Positions 34,137 through 46,341 of a DNA stretch of 64,000 nucleotides are shown piece by piece (within the stretch, counting starts at the first letter, position 1; every line of letters begins with the position of its first letter). A model generated the notes under the pieces. That model had not been told where the DNA came from and did no database searches. It worked only from the letters and a program-made list of their open reading frames with translations. Made by a program: the position numbers and the translations under genes. Source of the stretch: Trichobilharzia regenti (taxonomy: Eukaryota > Platyhelminthes > Trematoda > Strigeidida > Schistosomatidae); NCBI GenBank assembly GCA_944472135.2, contig OX235270.1:148257632-148321631 (forward strand), given 5' to 3'.

Positions 34137-34275
34137 TTATAAAATTATATTTGTAAAACCTCTATTAAGTTAATTTCGATTGATTTCCCTGAAGAAGTTC
34201 GGACCAGATTCCCGAAAGAAACGTTGGAAATAATCATTTCAATTTCGCTGAGATTTTACAAATATAATTTTATAA
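34137..34275 (+). repeat. Small inverted-repeat unit with hammerhead-like core (Penelope terminal repeat?)
   Basis: A perfect 22-bp inverted repeat bounds the unit (34,137-34,158 and 34,254-34,275, starting TTATAAAATTATATTTG). Inside, CTGAAGA (34,189-34,195) is followed by a TTCGG/CCGAA stem and GAAACG (34,218-34,223), a hammerhead-type core. A Penelope coding remnant follows about 150-600 bp downstream, so this is probably a PLE end. Confidence 0.5.
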
Positions 34276-34429
34276 ATTTTATACGATCTGTTTGTGTGCT
34301 GCCGTATTTTGCACTTGGCATGTTTGAGCTACCTTTCCAAATGTTATATCTTTCACATGAATTCATATTTTGTCCTTGAGAATCAGTTTTGTAAATTTAG
34401 CAAAGGTTTTCTAGTGTGTGGGAGTTCAA

Positions 34430-35215
34430 ATTATAACTGCTTCAAGCTTTAGACCACTCATTTCGCATCGCTTTCTCACCTATGAAAAATGAACAAACTG
34501 TCAAATGGGTTTCCGTAACAGGTTTACTGCCCCTAGTCACTCTTGTATTTTAAAATTCCCCTCTGAGTTATATGAAAAAAGGCCCTCAGTAAAGAGACTC
34601 TTTTCGGGGATTTCATTCACACAGCTGTACACTCGCATATATAATCATATTTTGGGGGTATGTTCATGAGATTTGTCAAGCTTAGATGATTTAGTTAGGT
34701 AACACAAGAATGGTTTAATATAGAAACAAGGTTAATTAGACGGCAACTGAAGGAAGATTTAAACTTCAATTCAATCTGCAGAAACACCGAAAAATCGACT
34801 GTCCCACTCAATAAAAGAAACCTTCGCAGCTGAACTATGACTAACCTTCTCCACGAAAACTATGATTCGTATGAACGTGAAGGATACTCGAACACTGCTG
34901 GCTTCATCTATACGTATCTACTAATTCACCTGCTCGTGTGGAGCCAGGTATGTCAGAGTTCGCTATCCAACCATGTCGCCGAACACTCACCAGCATGGTT
35001 TTACAAAGGATGAAAACGATGCCCCGCAGCTCTGTCTTGGAACAAGCTACGCTCAAAACAAACTCGAAAGTCGTCTGCAGAATACGGATCAATCTTCCTT
35101 AGGGTGTACCAGTCAAACCACCTCGGACCGCAGGGGCAATGACGATTCATTACTAAGTCCTCAACTTTGCACACAAAGGAAGTTCGTTCAATCAACACAC
35201 TTGCAATGGACGAAA
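34430..35215 (+). pseudogene. Penelope-like element remnant (left arm)
   Basis: Broken frames retain GIY-YIG-domain landmarks: CSCGARYVR at about 34.94 kb, EHSPAWFYKG at about 35.0 kb (compare EYYPAWLQKG at 0.9 kb), and the C-terminal SPQLCTQRKFVQSTHLQW at about 35.2 kb. The YIG motif is lost. Stops and frameshifts are frequent. Confidence 0.6.
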
Positions 35216-35231
35216 TCTATCTTAATGTTCA

Positions 35232-35540
35232 TGTCACTGGACGCGAACACTGAACTTTTGTTGTTGGAACTGGTAGCCATTGATGGACAGCTCTAACGCG
35301 CGGATGGTTCGATCGTGTACAAGTTCGACGAAGACGAACGAAAACGAATGAAAGTACATAATAATTTTGTATAGAACATTTGTCTATAGACTTGTATTTT
35401 TCTCCACTTTAATTGCCAAACAATATAACTTCCTCCTTACAATACTGGTGTTTTGGAGTTAAATTCGAATAAAGTAAATAGCATTTATCGGTGCGGAGCG
35501 TCTTTGTAATAATAGAAACTTAGGGATAAGTTCCTTGACA
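35232..35540 (+). repeat. LTR-2 (5' LTR of the gag element, left arm)
   Basis: 309 bp, starting TGTCACTGGACGCGAACA and ending TTCCTTGACA. It has a GAATAAAGT polyadenylation-type signal near its 3' end. Its first part (TTTTTGTTGTTGGAACTGGTAGCCATTG-like block) recurs at 38,246-38,365 downstream of the gag, consistent with a 5'/3' LTR pair, the latter truncated. Confidence 0.65.
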
Positions 35541-37543
35541 GTTTTTATTCGTTTACTGGAGTGCCTTCTAGGGCAGTTTCTATTCACCTGTTCGTTTTGT
35601 GGAGCGCCTTCTGGAACTCTTCTGGGAGTACTTATTGGGTCTGCAGCCAGCATCTCTTTGCACACGGATTATCAGCGCGATTTGGATTCTTTGGTGACGT
35701 TGGATAATGCCTGGGTCAAGAAAGGGACGTGGCACCATGGAAGCAGACACAAAAGTAAGTAACGATGAGTTGCCTGTTAAGTGTAATGATATGCATGACC
35801 CTCAGCATGATGAGTCTGATGTTCACGCTTCGCCGTTTAGGGATAGTAAGTGTTTAAAGTTACCTAAGTTTGAACCTCGGTACTTTGATGGAAACCCAGC
35901 CGACTACCCACAGTTTATCAAGGAGTTTGAAGTCATGCTGAGTGGTTTTATTTTAAATGACGAGATGAAGTTGATGTATTTATTGAGGTATCGCACTAGT
36001 GTTGCTGCAAGAGCCATACAGTGCTGCAGGTTTGTTTCCTCAAACTAAGGATACACAGAGGCTATAAGGATAATACGTCAAAGGTTTGGAAAACCACTTA
36101 TGATATCCCGTGGTATTTTTGAGACAGTGAAAGGTAATGGATCACAGTTAAACGATAATTCAGAGGAACTCGCAGAGTTCTTGGACAGTTTAATGGTATA
36201 TAGAAATACTCTCGTTTATCTTAACAATATGGATGAGTTGAACTCAAGTTCTGTGCTTGAGACAGTTGCCAAGAGATTACCGGTTCGCCTACAAGGGAAG
36301 TTCCTAAAGGTCTGTTCGCGTCTAGAGGAGGAGGGTTTAGAGCCCGGGTTGGATGATATTGTGGGCCTGGTGAAAGGCAGTGTCAACCAAGCTTTGAGCA
36401 AGTTTGCTAGTATACTGCATCCCACCTCTGGAGTAGAGAAGTCAGAGGGCAAAACGTAGTCATTTATGACGAAAGGGTCTCAGAGAAGTGGATATCGAAA
36501 AAACCCTATGTTGTCTAGTAATTCACATAAACTTAGTGAGTGTAACAGCTTTAGCAGGACGTCCCCAACAGATAGGTTACAAGCTGCAAGACAAACACGA
36601 TTGTGTTTCGTCCGTTTGCAAGAAGTGCATACAAAGACGAGCTGTGGAGCGGTGGCCAAGTTTAGTGGTGAGCTAATTGTGAAGTCAGCGTCATCAAGTT
36701 CTGACTCCTAATTGTGTGACAATAATGGTGCAGTGAAGAAGCCTGTAGTTGCAACCAGTAAGCCATTGTTGAATAGAGTGTCACAGACGACACCGAAGTT
36801 TGCTCAGAAGAAGAGAGTTACAGTTTCAGAATCCAGTTCTGACTCCACAAGTTTACAAGGTATTACTAGTCAGAGTAAAGGTGTAAAACCTTTGGGGATT
36901 TATGAGCAAGAACCCAAATCTTCTGCTGTTATTAAAGAGCTTGAAAATGATGAAATCGATCACACAAACGGCGGTAAAGTGGATATTTGCGACAATGGTC
37001 ACGATAGAGCACATTTGTCCTTGGCTGATCATGATGAGTGGGCGGAATGCCTACCACTACTGAGTTGAACAAAGGTTGTGTACAACTTGAACGTGATGTA
37101 GAATTAAAGGCAGATGCAATTGCAAAAGCTATGGATACTCGTGAGACCGTCAGTGTAAATGATCCGCGCGTAGCCACCTATCGACAGATGCTAAGGCTGA
37201 ACTGGACCTAATCGTAAAGGATAGCAGCAGCGCTAATCTTACAGTTAGACAACCTTGTAAAAGCCGAACAACAACAGCTTCTGATGCACCGCTAAGTTCA
37301 TCAACTTGTACCACACAGTCGTCGTTGGTGTTGTCATCCACAACGAAAGGGACGTCCATGAACTCATGCGTCTTATGCTACGACTATTCTAGTATCAGTC
37401 CGTTTGAGAGGACGAATGTCAATGGTCAGTTTAATGAGGATAAGCCAACTGTGTATGAGGGTGTAATTGTTAAACTGACCTGCACGAATAAAGGCCTTTC
37501 AAGTTTCAAGTTACTATCTGAATATTATTATCTTCGGTGTTAA
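35541..37543 (+). pseudogene. BEL/Pao-type gag of a non-autonomous LTR element (left arm)
   Basis: After a 166-bp leader, the frame starting at 35,707 reads a Pao-type gag: LPKFEPRYFDGNP, DYPQFIKEFEVML (DUF1759-like), RYRTSVAARAIQC, then IIRQRFGKP. A knuckle-like CFVRLQEVHTKTSC sits near 36.61 kb. It fits CX2CX4HX4C except that the second Cys is Arg. Four in-frame pieces are separated by same-frame stops at 36,046, 36,457 and 36,709. The frame is lost near 37,060 and resumes in the C-terminal part (37,325-37,543). No protease, RT or integrase follows. The stops are shared by the mirror copy, so the gag was dead before the inverted duplication. Confidence 0.75.
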
Positions 37544-37624
37544 TTACTCTGTGCCTACGCTCGGTTGGTCACATACGTCATATAATAATAATGTATTCTC
37601 ATTTTGTACATGAGGGACGCCAGT

Positions 37625-37981
37625 TGTCAATGGAGTTGAAGATTGAACGATCAATTCTTGGCTGTTTGCTCAAAATCAACTTCCCCAATTTCGCGAAGGC
37701 ATCAATACGACAGTCATCGTCTCATCGGTCGCTGTTCAGAAAGAAGTCAGAAGACAACCGTCAGAAGTAATATTATGATTTATTATTGTAATATTTGTTC
37801 ACAGACCTTAGTCATACTTGATTTATATGTTGGTGTAACAATACAGAATACTCAAGTCAACAATTGGTGTTTTGGTTTTTTCGTCCGTTGTTACTAAGCG
37901 TTTCTCAGAAACTTCAAGCGACAGCGTGAGCCCGAGCGTAGCAAGAGCTGGGCATTAACGGTTTACGAGACGTGACTGCCA
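37625..37981 (+). repeat. Solo LTR-1 with CCAGT target-site duplication (left arm)
   Basis: 357 bp, TGTCA start and CTGCCA end (one change from CTGACA). CCAGT flanks both sides (37,620-37,624 and 37,982-37,986). No LTR-1 internal region adjoins it, so it is a solo LTR that landed in the 3' part of the LTR-2 element. Confidence 0.8.
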
Positions 37982-38245
37982 CCAGTTTACCAACACTCCG
38001 TGGACCAGATCAGTGATGGTACTCTCAAAAGAGGGCGAAGGATAGTTCCGATGACTGAGGAAGATCCCACATCCCAGGGAGAGCGTACTGCTGTGATGTG
38101 GTATGCTTGTTGTGTGTTGGGCTTTTTTTGTCTTGCTTTTCCATTTTAGCCTAGTCCCGGTTGGCCCAGGTTCCCGCGTTGGCAGTTCAGTTCTAGGTTA
38201 ACATCGCTATGGAGAAAAAGGGATGGACCCTTTTGTTCTGGGAAG

Positions 38246-38365
38246 TGTCAGTGGACTTGAACGTTGAAATTCTTTTGTTTTTGGAACTGGTAGCCATTGG
38301 TGGGTAACTCGAAGGAGCGATTCGTTCGACTTTTACGCTTACGCTTACGCTGAAATTCAACAATA
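38246..38365 (+). repeat. Truncated 3' LTR-2 (left arm)
   Basis: It begins TGTCAGTGGACTTGAACG and follows LTR-2 through GGAACTGGTAGCCATTGGTG, then loses similarity. It is preceded by GGGAAG, and 61,936 is preceded by the similar GGGGAG. The internal DNA upstream (TATGCTTGTTGTGTGTTGGGC, 38.1 kb) resembles that upstream of the 3' LTR-1 at 61.8 kb, so LTR-1 and LTR-2 elements share their 3' internal end. Confidence 0.6.
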
Positions 38366-39244
38366 AAAAAAACAATTTTAATACTAGGTGGTGAAGCCGT
38401 CATCGAATTTCGTTTCGATGTCTATACGTAGATGTTCATTATTTGTGAAATACCACCTACTGTTAATAAGGTGAGAATCGTATCGTTCATCATTGTTTGT
38501 AGGTTGGTATCCATAAGGGCGCTCTGTTTCGACATATGATGAAGAAATCGTACATTCCGAGGAAACGTGAAATGGTATCCAAACTTAAGGATGAAGACGA
38601 CTCGTGCCAAACAGAATTACAAACTACGCGCTATAGGGGATTGCACAACAAGTCGAGTGACAAATGTGTACACTCAGTATACGTCGGTGACCATACTGGC
38701 CTGATTAGTAAATATGTATTAGTCATAACAAAAATGTGATAATTGTATTCAAGTAGGGCCTTCTGTGGTTTCCGGGCATAAAGGAGATACTAGTGAGGAA
38801 TATTAACGGAAAGTTGATAGGGAGCTGGGATGAATAGGATTCATTGTAGCACACAGGGACGCTTAAGGAACAGGTAATATAACATATAAAACATGGTTTT
38901 GCGAAGCACCATACAAGCACTCAACACTGAAGAGCACAACGTCTCGTAAGATGTATCACAAAACAGCTTTGCACAGCCGCTATTTAAACTTAGAAAATCC
39001 CTCTGTTCAAAAAGGAGTGCCTGGACTAATGTTTAAATCTCAAGCCATTCGAATGCGTATTGCTGTCCTACGGATGGGAAGTCACTGCCAGATTTCCTGA
39101 TCAGCATGCTCCACACTTCATCTTTTCGTTATGTTGGGCAACGAGGTATCAATAGTAACTATGGTATTAGTCACACTGCGTTGCTTCCTGCAAACCTCAG
39201 TCAAAAATCATATGGTATTTCCGCATGGTACTGGTTCACACGCC
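38366..39244. other. Unassigned arm and spacer sequence
   Basis: No gene or known repeat seen. The left palindrome arm ends within it at about 39,160. Confidence 0.45.
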
Positions 39245-39860
39245 TAATGCTTTACTGTGAAATTAGTGTTTTATTATACAAAGTATGTGTCCGACCTATT
39301 TTAGAATACTGCCCGTTTATTCTTAGCGGACTCAGACAAAATGGCATGCTTAAATTAGAGGGAGTGCAACGGCAGTTTACCTCAAGAACTCTTGGTTTAG
39401 AAAGTGGTCTGGAATACTATGATCGATGTGACCGACTACGAATATAACCTCTCTGGAAAAGACGTCTTAAGCTAAACCTTATCTTTTACTACAAGCCAAC
39501 TAATCTTCTCTTGCAACCCTCCAAGTCAATAACTAGACCTACCGCTGTCATCAGTTACAATCTTAGAAATCATCACACCCTAGCTGCTATGGAGCACTGT
39601 CAGACTTACGTGAGGTACAACTTCTTCTTAAATAAGTTTTCAGTCATTTGGAATAGACTACCAGCTAATGTGCGCGATGCAAACACACTTCCAGTGTTCA
39701 TCTCCTCAGTCATCAGACTGCTCAAAGATGACAATGCCTTTCTACGTTTGACACTTATACCCTCCTTTCCACCCCAGATAGATATTTTAAGTTTATTAAA
39801 GGTGCAGTTACAACAAACTTTAATTATAAACTTTAATGTTACTGGAACTATGTGATAAAA
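39245..39860 (+). pseudogene. CR1-like RT C-terminal fragment (palindrome spacer)
   Basis: It encodes the thumb region VLLYKVCVRPILEYCPF, LKLEGVQRQFTSRTLG, then after an in-frame stop at 39,445 continues LWKRRLKLNLIFYYKP and VIWNRLPANVRDANTLP. It is a paralogue of the fragment in the 28-33 kb tandem array (VCVRPLFDYCSF, IWNKLPMERRQAGTLA) but clearly diverged. Confidence 0.7.
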
Positions 39861-40469
39861 AATTCTTCACATGACAGTTATATTAGTTCACACATAATAT
39901 AAAAGTGAGCATAACGGGACTAGTTCGTTAGTGCACAAAAATGACCATAGTTACTAAACAGAATATATGTGTATATATTTATTAATTACTCCTTTAGGAT
40001 TCCTCTTGCTTTCTTTTGCGTTGCTGTTGTTTGTCTTCTTTTTTCTCTCACCATTTCAGCTTCCATTTGACTTTTTGAATGAGAATGAATAATGTGGATG
40101 TTTGACCATTTACAATGACAAATGATCTGTAAACATTATTGGTCCCATATCCTACATGTCCTTCGCGAATTACGCATTACTTTCCCCAGGACGCAACCTG
40201 GATTACATTTGTGGAACATACTCTTATACCAATGGAATAGTATTAATTTTTAATACAACGTCATGAATGTAACTTACAACATAACTGATCGTATCTGTAA
40301 AAATAGCATTTTATCTCGAAAACACCCGTTTATAAAGAAGTGTATACAATCATTAATAGTATTCTACATTGAGTACAATTCACTCGTGGTGTTACGATGA
40401 AAATGTTGACAAAACTATGCAAGTGTATCACTTATTTTAATTAATACCAAATTTGGATATAAATCAAGA
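39861..40469. repeat. AT-rich spacer containing a diverged TIR-element terminal repeat
   Basis: About 40,240-40,400, read on the minus strand, follows the terminal repeat of the 50-51 kb element (TTTATAAACGGGTGTTTTCG, TGCTATTTTTACAG). Nothing else recognised. Confidence 0.45.
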
Positions 40470-41960
40470 ATAAGATTCGGTTTTGTACACACGTCCCAGC
40501 AGAAGCTTTGAAAATGGACCCAGAGACAACAGCCGACTTGATGACACCACTGCTGGAGAAGGTGTGGAAAGAGGGCAAAGTACCCGAGGATTGGAAGAAC
40601 GGATACTTATTCAAACTTCCAAAGAAAGGAGACTTAAGTCAATGTAAAAACTGGCGTGGAATTATGCTTCTGTCCATTCCAAGCAAGATACTAAGTCGCA
40701 TCATCCTGGAGAGAATCAAACAAGCCCTAGATGAAAAACTTCGTCCGGAACAGGCTGGATTCAGGAGAAACAAATCATGTATTGATCAAATCGCCACTCT
40801 ACGGATCATCATTGAACAAAGCTTGGAATGGCAGTCACCTCTCTATCTCAACTTCATCGACTTTGAAAAGGCCTTCGACAGCGTCGATCGAGAGGTGATT
40901 TGGCAACTACTTCGCTACTACGGGGTCCCATTGACAATTATACATCTCATCCAACAGTTATACGACAATGCTGCATGCCAAGTAATCCACAACGGGAAAC
41001 TTACGGAGGCCTTCGAAGTGAGGACGGGAGTGAGGCAAGGCTGTCTACTATCACCAATGATCTTCCTGATTGCAATCGATTGGATAATGCGACAGACAAC
41101 GGCAACCAACGAGGGAACAGGCATAAAATGGACTCACACAAAAAACTTGGAGGATCTGGATTTCGCCGATGATATATGTCTGATTTCCCATAAACTGGAA
41201 GATATGCAAGTGAAAAGTAACAAGTTGGCAGAAGAAGCATCAAAGATAGGACTTCACGTGAACATAGATAAAACAGAGATGATGAAGATTCCTAGCCAAC
41301 ATCAACAGCAACAACAACAACAGACAACAATCAGCATAAGTGGGAAGAACCTGAAAGAAACAACCTCCTTCACCTACCTGGGAAGCATCGTCTCAACTAC
41401 AGGCGGAACTGATGAGGACATCAAAGCCAGAATCGGAAAAGCAAGACAGGCTTTCATTACTCTCTAATCTGTGTGGAGGTCAACAGCACTCAGCATCAAA
41501 AATAAGATCCGGATTTTCAACTCCAATGTGAAGCAGTCAGTGCTACTATACGGATCAGAGACTTGGCGAGTCATAAAGAGCATCTCAAATAAACTTCAAA
41601 CCTTCATTAACAGCTGTCTCCGCTCAATACTCAAGATCAGATGGCCAGAAAAGATCAGCAACAGGGATCTCTGGGAGCGAACCAATCAGGAACCGATTGT
41701 GAAACAAATAGGCAGAAAGAAATGGAGATGGATTGGCCATACGCTGAGGAAACCATCAAGTGACATCACTAGACAAGCCATCGCTCGAGTGGAACCCGAA
41801 AGGGAGGCGGCGAGTTGGTCGTCCAAGGGTGACTTGGAGGAGGTCATGCGAGGAGGAGATGAAAGCATGTGGACAGACCTGGAGCAGGGTGAAAAAGTTG
41901 TCAGAAAACCGAAGGCAATGGAGGTGCGCAGCTGAAGCCCTATGTTCCTCTAGGAACTAA
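40470..41960 (+). pseudogene. RTE-type (SR2-like) reverse transcriptase, 5'-truncated
   Basis: The frame from 40,508 carries the complete RT palm of an RTE-clade element: LPKKGDLSQCKNWRGI (residues 37-52), NFIDFEKAFDSVDRE (115-129), GVRQGCLLSPMIF (174-186) and the catalytic FADD (219-222). The usual C-terminal extension follows (FTYLGSIVSTTGGTDEDIKA), an in-frame TAA at 41,465, then [28 protein letters not shown] and [12 protein letters not shown] frameshift near 41,786 moves the tail ([17 protein letters not shown]) to the next frame. The endonuclease is missing by 5' truncation. It ends in an AATAATA-rich tail. Confidence 0.85.
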
Positions 41961-43191
41961 AGGATACAATAATACAATAATAATAAGTTATATTGAGGAA
42001 TTACTTCAAGCTTTATTTTTCCCATGTATTTGTAATCCACCCAAAACATACTCGGGTTATTTGTTAATGTAAAGGAAATATTTCTATATTTCTTGATGTG
42101 CTCCAATGAATGACTAGTTATCACATTGTTCCCAAAAACCAAACACAAAAATGTTAGCAACCATGTAATTTAACTATAAACCAAATTTATGTAATTTAAA
42201 TAATACTTATCTATGCCAGTAAATTTGATGTGTCCTTCAGAGGAGGGAATAATATGCATTTTATTAAATTATCATTATAAAATATGCTTATAATTAGTAT
42301 ATGTAATTTATCATATTCATGATGCATGTAAACTGTCGTCCCTCATGTACAAAATGAGAATACGTTATTATTATATGACGCATGTGACCAACCGTAGTTA
42401 CTATAGATACCTCGTTGCCCAACATAACGAAAAGATGAAGTGTGGAGCATGCTGATCAGGAAATCTGGCAGTGACTTCCCATCCGTAGGACAGCAATACG
42501 CATTCGAATGGCTTGAGATTTAAACATTAGTCCAGGCACTCCTTTTTGAACAGAGGGATTTTCTAAGTTTAAATAGCGGCTGTGCAAAGCTGTTTTGTGA
42601 TACATCTTACGAGACGTTGTGCTCTTCAGTGTTGAGTGCTTGTATGGTGCTTCGCAAAACCATGTTTTATATGTTATATTACCTGTTCCTTAAGCGTCCC
42701 TGTGTGCTACAATGAATCCTATTCATCCCAGCTCCCTATCAACTTTCCGTTAATATTCCTCACTAGTATCTCCTTTATGCCCGGAAACCACAGAAGGCCC
42801 TACTTGAATACAATTATCACATTTTTGTTATGACTAATACATATTTACTAATCAGGCCAGTATGGTCACCGACGTATACTGAGTGTACACATTTGTCACT
42901 CGACTTGTTGTGCAATCCCCTATAGCGCGTAGTTTGTAATTCTGTTTGGCACGAGTCGTCTTCATCCTTAAGTTTGGATACCATTTCACGTTTCCTCGGA
43001 ATGTACGATTTCTTCATCATATGTCGAAACAGAGCGCCCTTATGGATACCAACCTACAAACAATGATGAACGATACGATTCTCACCTTATTAACAGTAGG
43101 TGGTATTTCACAAATAATGAACATCTACGTATAGACATCGAAACGAAATTCGATGACGGCTTCACCACCTAGTATTAAAATTGTTTTTTTT

Positions 43192-43311
43192 ATTGTTGAA
43201 TTTCAGCGTAAGCGTAAGCGTAAAAGTCGAACGAATCGCTCCTTCGAGTTACCCACCAATGGCTACCAGTTCCAAAAACAAAAGAATTTCAACGTTCAAG
43301 TCCACTGACAC
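43192..43311 (-). repeat. Truncated LTR-2 (right arm)
   Basis: Mirror of 38,246-38,365. Confidence 0.6.
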
Positions 43312-43575
43312 TTCCCAGAACAAAAGGGTTCATCCCTTTTTCTCCATAGCGATGTTAACCTAGAACTGAACTGCCAACGCGGGAACCTGGGCCAACCGGG
43401 ACTAGGCTAAAATGGAAAAGCAAGACAAAAAAAGCCCAACACACAACAAGCATACCACATCACAGCAGTACGCTCTCCCTGGGATGTGGGATCTTCCTCA
43501 GTCATCGGAACTATCCTTCGCCCTCTTTTGAGAGTACCATCACTGATCTGGTCCACGGAGTGTTGGTAAACTGGT

Positions 43576-43932
43576 GGCAGTCACGTCTCGTAAACCGTTA
43601 ATGCCCAGCTCTTGCTACGCTCGGGCTCACGCTGTCGCTTGAAGTTTCTGAGAAACGCTTAGTAACAACGGACGAAAAAACCAAAACACCAATTGTTGAC
43701 TTGAGTATTCTGTATTGTTACACCAACATATAAATCAAGTATGACTAAGGTCTGTGAACAAATATTACAATAATAAATCATAATATTACTTCTGACGGTT
43801 GTCTTCTGACTTCTTTCTGAACAGCGACCGATGAGACGATGACTGTCGTATTGATGCCTTCGCGAAATTGGGGAAGTTGATTTTGAGCAAACAGCCAAGA
43901 ATTGATCGTTCAATCTTCAACTCCATTGACAA
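43576..43932 (-). repeat. Solo LTR-1 (right arm)
   Basis: Mirror of the solo LTR-1 at 37,625-37,981, with the same CTGCCA-type end and flanking 5-mers. Confidence 0.8.
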
Positions 43933-44013
43933 CTGGCGTCCCTCATGTACAAAATGAGAATACATTATTATTATATGACGTATGTGACCAACCGAGCGTA
44001 GGCACAGAGTAAT

Positions 44014-46016
44014 TAACACCGAAGATAATAATATTCAGATAGTAACTTGAAAATTGAAAGGCCTTTATTCGTGCAGGTCAGTTTAACAATTACACCCTCA
44101 TACACAGTTGGCTTATCCTCATTAAACTGACCATTGACATTCGTCCTCTCAAACGGACTGATACTAGAATAGTCGTAGCATAAGACGCATGAGTTCATGG
44201 TCGTCCCTTTCGTTGTGGATGACAACACCAACGACGACTGTGTGGTACAAGTTGATGAACTTAGCGGTGCATCAGAAGCTGTTGTTGTTCGGCTTTTACA
44301 AGGTTGTCTAACTGTAAGATTAGCGCTGCTGCTATCCTTTACGATTAGGTCCAGTTCAGCCTTAGCATCTGTCGATAGGTGGCTACGCGCGGATCATTTA
44401 CACTGACGGTCTCACGAGTATCCATAGCTTTTGCAATTGCATCTGCCTTTAATTCTACATCACGTTCAAGTTGTACACAACCTTTGTTCAACTCAGTAGT
44501 GGTAGGCATTCCGCCCACTCATCATGATCAGCCAAGGACAAATGTGCTCTATCGTGACCATTGTCGCAAATATCCACTTTACCGCCGTTTGTGTGATCGA
44601 TTTCATCATTTTCAAGCTCTTTAATAACAGCAGAAGATTTGGGTTCTTGCTCATAAATCCCCAAAGGTTTTACACCTTTACTCTGACTAGTAATACCTTG
44701 TAAACTTGTGGAGTCAGAACTGGATTCTGAAACTGTAACTCTCTTCTTCTGAGCAAACTTCGGTGTCGTCTGTGACACTCTATTCAACAATGGCTTACTG
44801 GTTGCAACTACAGGCTTCTTCACTGCACCATTATTGTCACACAATTAGGAGTCAGAACTTGATGACGCTGACTTCACAATTAGCTCACCACTAAACTTGG
44901 CCACCGCTCCACAGCTCGTCTTTGTATGCACTTCTTGCAAACGGACGAAACACAATCGTGTTTGTCTTGCAGCTTGTAACCTATCTGTTGGGGACGTCCT
45001 GCTAAAGCTGTTACACTCACTAAGTTTATGTGAATTACTAGACAACATAGGGTTTTTTCGATATCCACTTCTCTGAGACCCTTTCGTCATAAATGACTAC
45101 GTTTTGCCCTCTGACTTCTCTACTCCAGAGGTGGGATGCAGTATACTAGCAAACTTGCTCAAAGCTTGGTTGACACTGCCTTTCACCAGGCCCACAATAT
45201 CATCCAACCCGGGCTCTAAACCCTCCTCCTCTAGACGCGAACAGACCTTTAGGAACTTCCCTTGTAGGCGAACCGGTAATCTCTTGGCAACTGTCTCAAG
45301 CACAGAACTTGAGTTCAACTCATCCATATTGTTAAGATAAACGAGAGTATTTCTATATACCATTAAACTGTCCAAGAACTCTGCGAGTTCCTCTGAATTA
45401 TCGTTTAACTGTGATCCATTACCTTTCACTGTCTCAAAAATACCACGGGATATCATAAGTGGTTTTCCAAACCTTTGACGTATTATCCTTATAGCCTCTG
45501 TGTATCCTTAGTTTGAGGAAACAAACCTGTAGCACTGTATGGCTCTTGCAGCAACACTAGTGCGATACCTCAATAAATACATCAACTTCATCTCGTCATT
45601 TAAAATAAAACCACTCAGCATGACTTCAAACTCCTTGATAAACTGTGGGTAGTCGGCTGGGTTTCCATCAAAGTACCGAGGTTCAAACTTAGGTAACTTT
45701 AAACACTTACTATCCCTAAACGGCGAAGCGTGAACATCAGACTCATCATGCTGAGGGTCATGCATATCATTACACTTAACAGGCAACTCATCGTTACTTA
45801 CTTTTGTGTCTGCTTCCATGGTGCCACGTCCCTTTCTTGACCCAGGCATTATCCAACGTCACCAAAGAATCCAAATCGCGCTGATAATCCGTGTGCAAAG
45901 AGATGCTGGCTGCAGACCCAATAAGTACTCCCAGAAGAGTTCCAGAAGGCGCTCCACAAAACGAACAGGTGAATAGAAACTGCCCTAGAAGGCACTCCAG
46001 TAAACGAATAAAAACT
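44014..46016 (-). pseudogene. BEL/Pao-type gag (right arm)
   Basis: Mirror of the left-arm gag with the same three in-frame stops and the same Arg-substituted zinc-knuckle-like motif. It differs by isolated substitutions, for example IQCYRF for IQCCRF and GLSIFKLL for GLSSFKLL. Confidence 0.75.
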
Positions 46017-46325
46017 GTCAAGGAACTTATCCCTAAGTTTCTATTATTACAAAGACGCTCCGCACCGATAAATGCTATTTACTTTATTCGAATTTAACTC
46101 CAAAACACCAGTATTGTAAGGAGGAAGTTATATTGTTTGGCAATTAAAGTGGAGAAAAATACAAGTCTATAGACAAATGTTCTATACAAAATTATTATGT
46201 ACTTTCATTCGTTTTCGTTCGTCTTCGTCGAACTTGTACACGATCGAACCATCCGCGCGTTAGAGCTGTCCATCAATGGCTACCAGTTCCAACAACAAAA
46301 GTTCAGTGTTCGCGTCCAGTGACAT
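46017..46325 (-). repeat. LTR-2 (right arm)
   Basis: Mirror of the LTR at 35,232-35,540, preserving the TGTCA and TGACA ends (one C/T difference close to the LTR start region changes Phe to Ser in an overlapping frame). Confidence 0.65.
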
Positions 46326-46341
46326 GGACATTAAGATAGAT

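Larger units (their letters stand above)
31565..39160 (+). repeat. Left arm of the 18.4-kb palindrome
   Basis: Positions x here correspond to 81,557 minus x on the right arm along the whole 7,596 bp. This was checked at many points, including protein frames, LTR ends and both boundaries. The arms differ by a few substitutions (for example Cys/Tyr in the gag IQC(C/Y)RF, and Ser/Ile in GLS(S/I)FKLL). The outer match stops abruptly at GAATCTG (31,565). The inner match fades at about 39,160. Confidence 0.9.

Noticed and set aside
38332..38350. Telomere-like TTACGC repeats
   Set aside because: Only three units and not the TTAGGG type expected for flatworms; likely part of the degraded LTR-2 region.
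44880..45068. A Cys-rich frame (CVSSVCKKC) overlapping gag as a zinc-finger protein
   Set aside because: It is in another frame of the gag sequence; the gag frame itself carries the family motifs.
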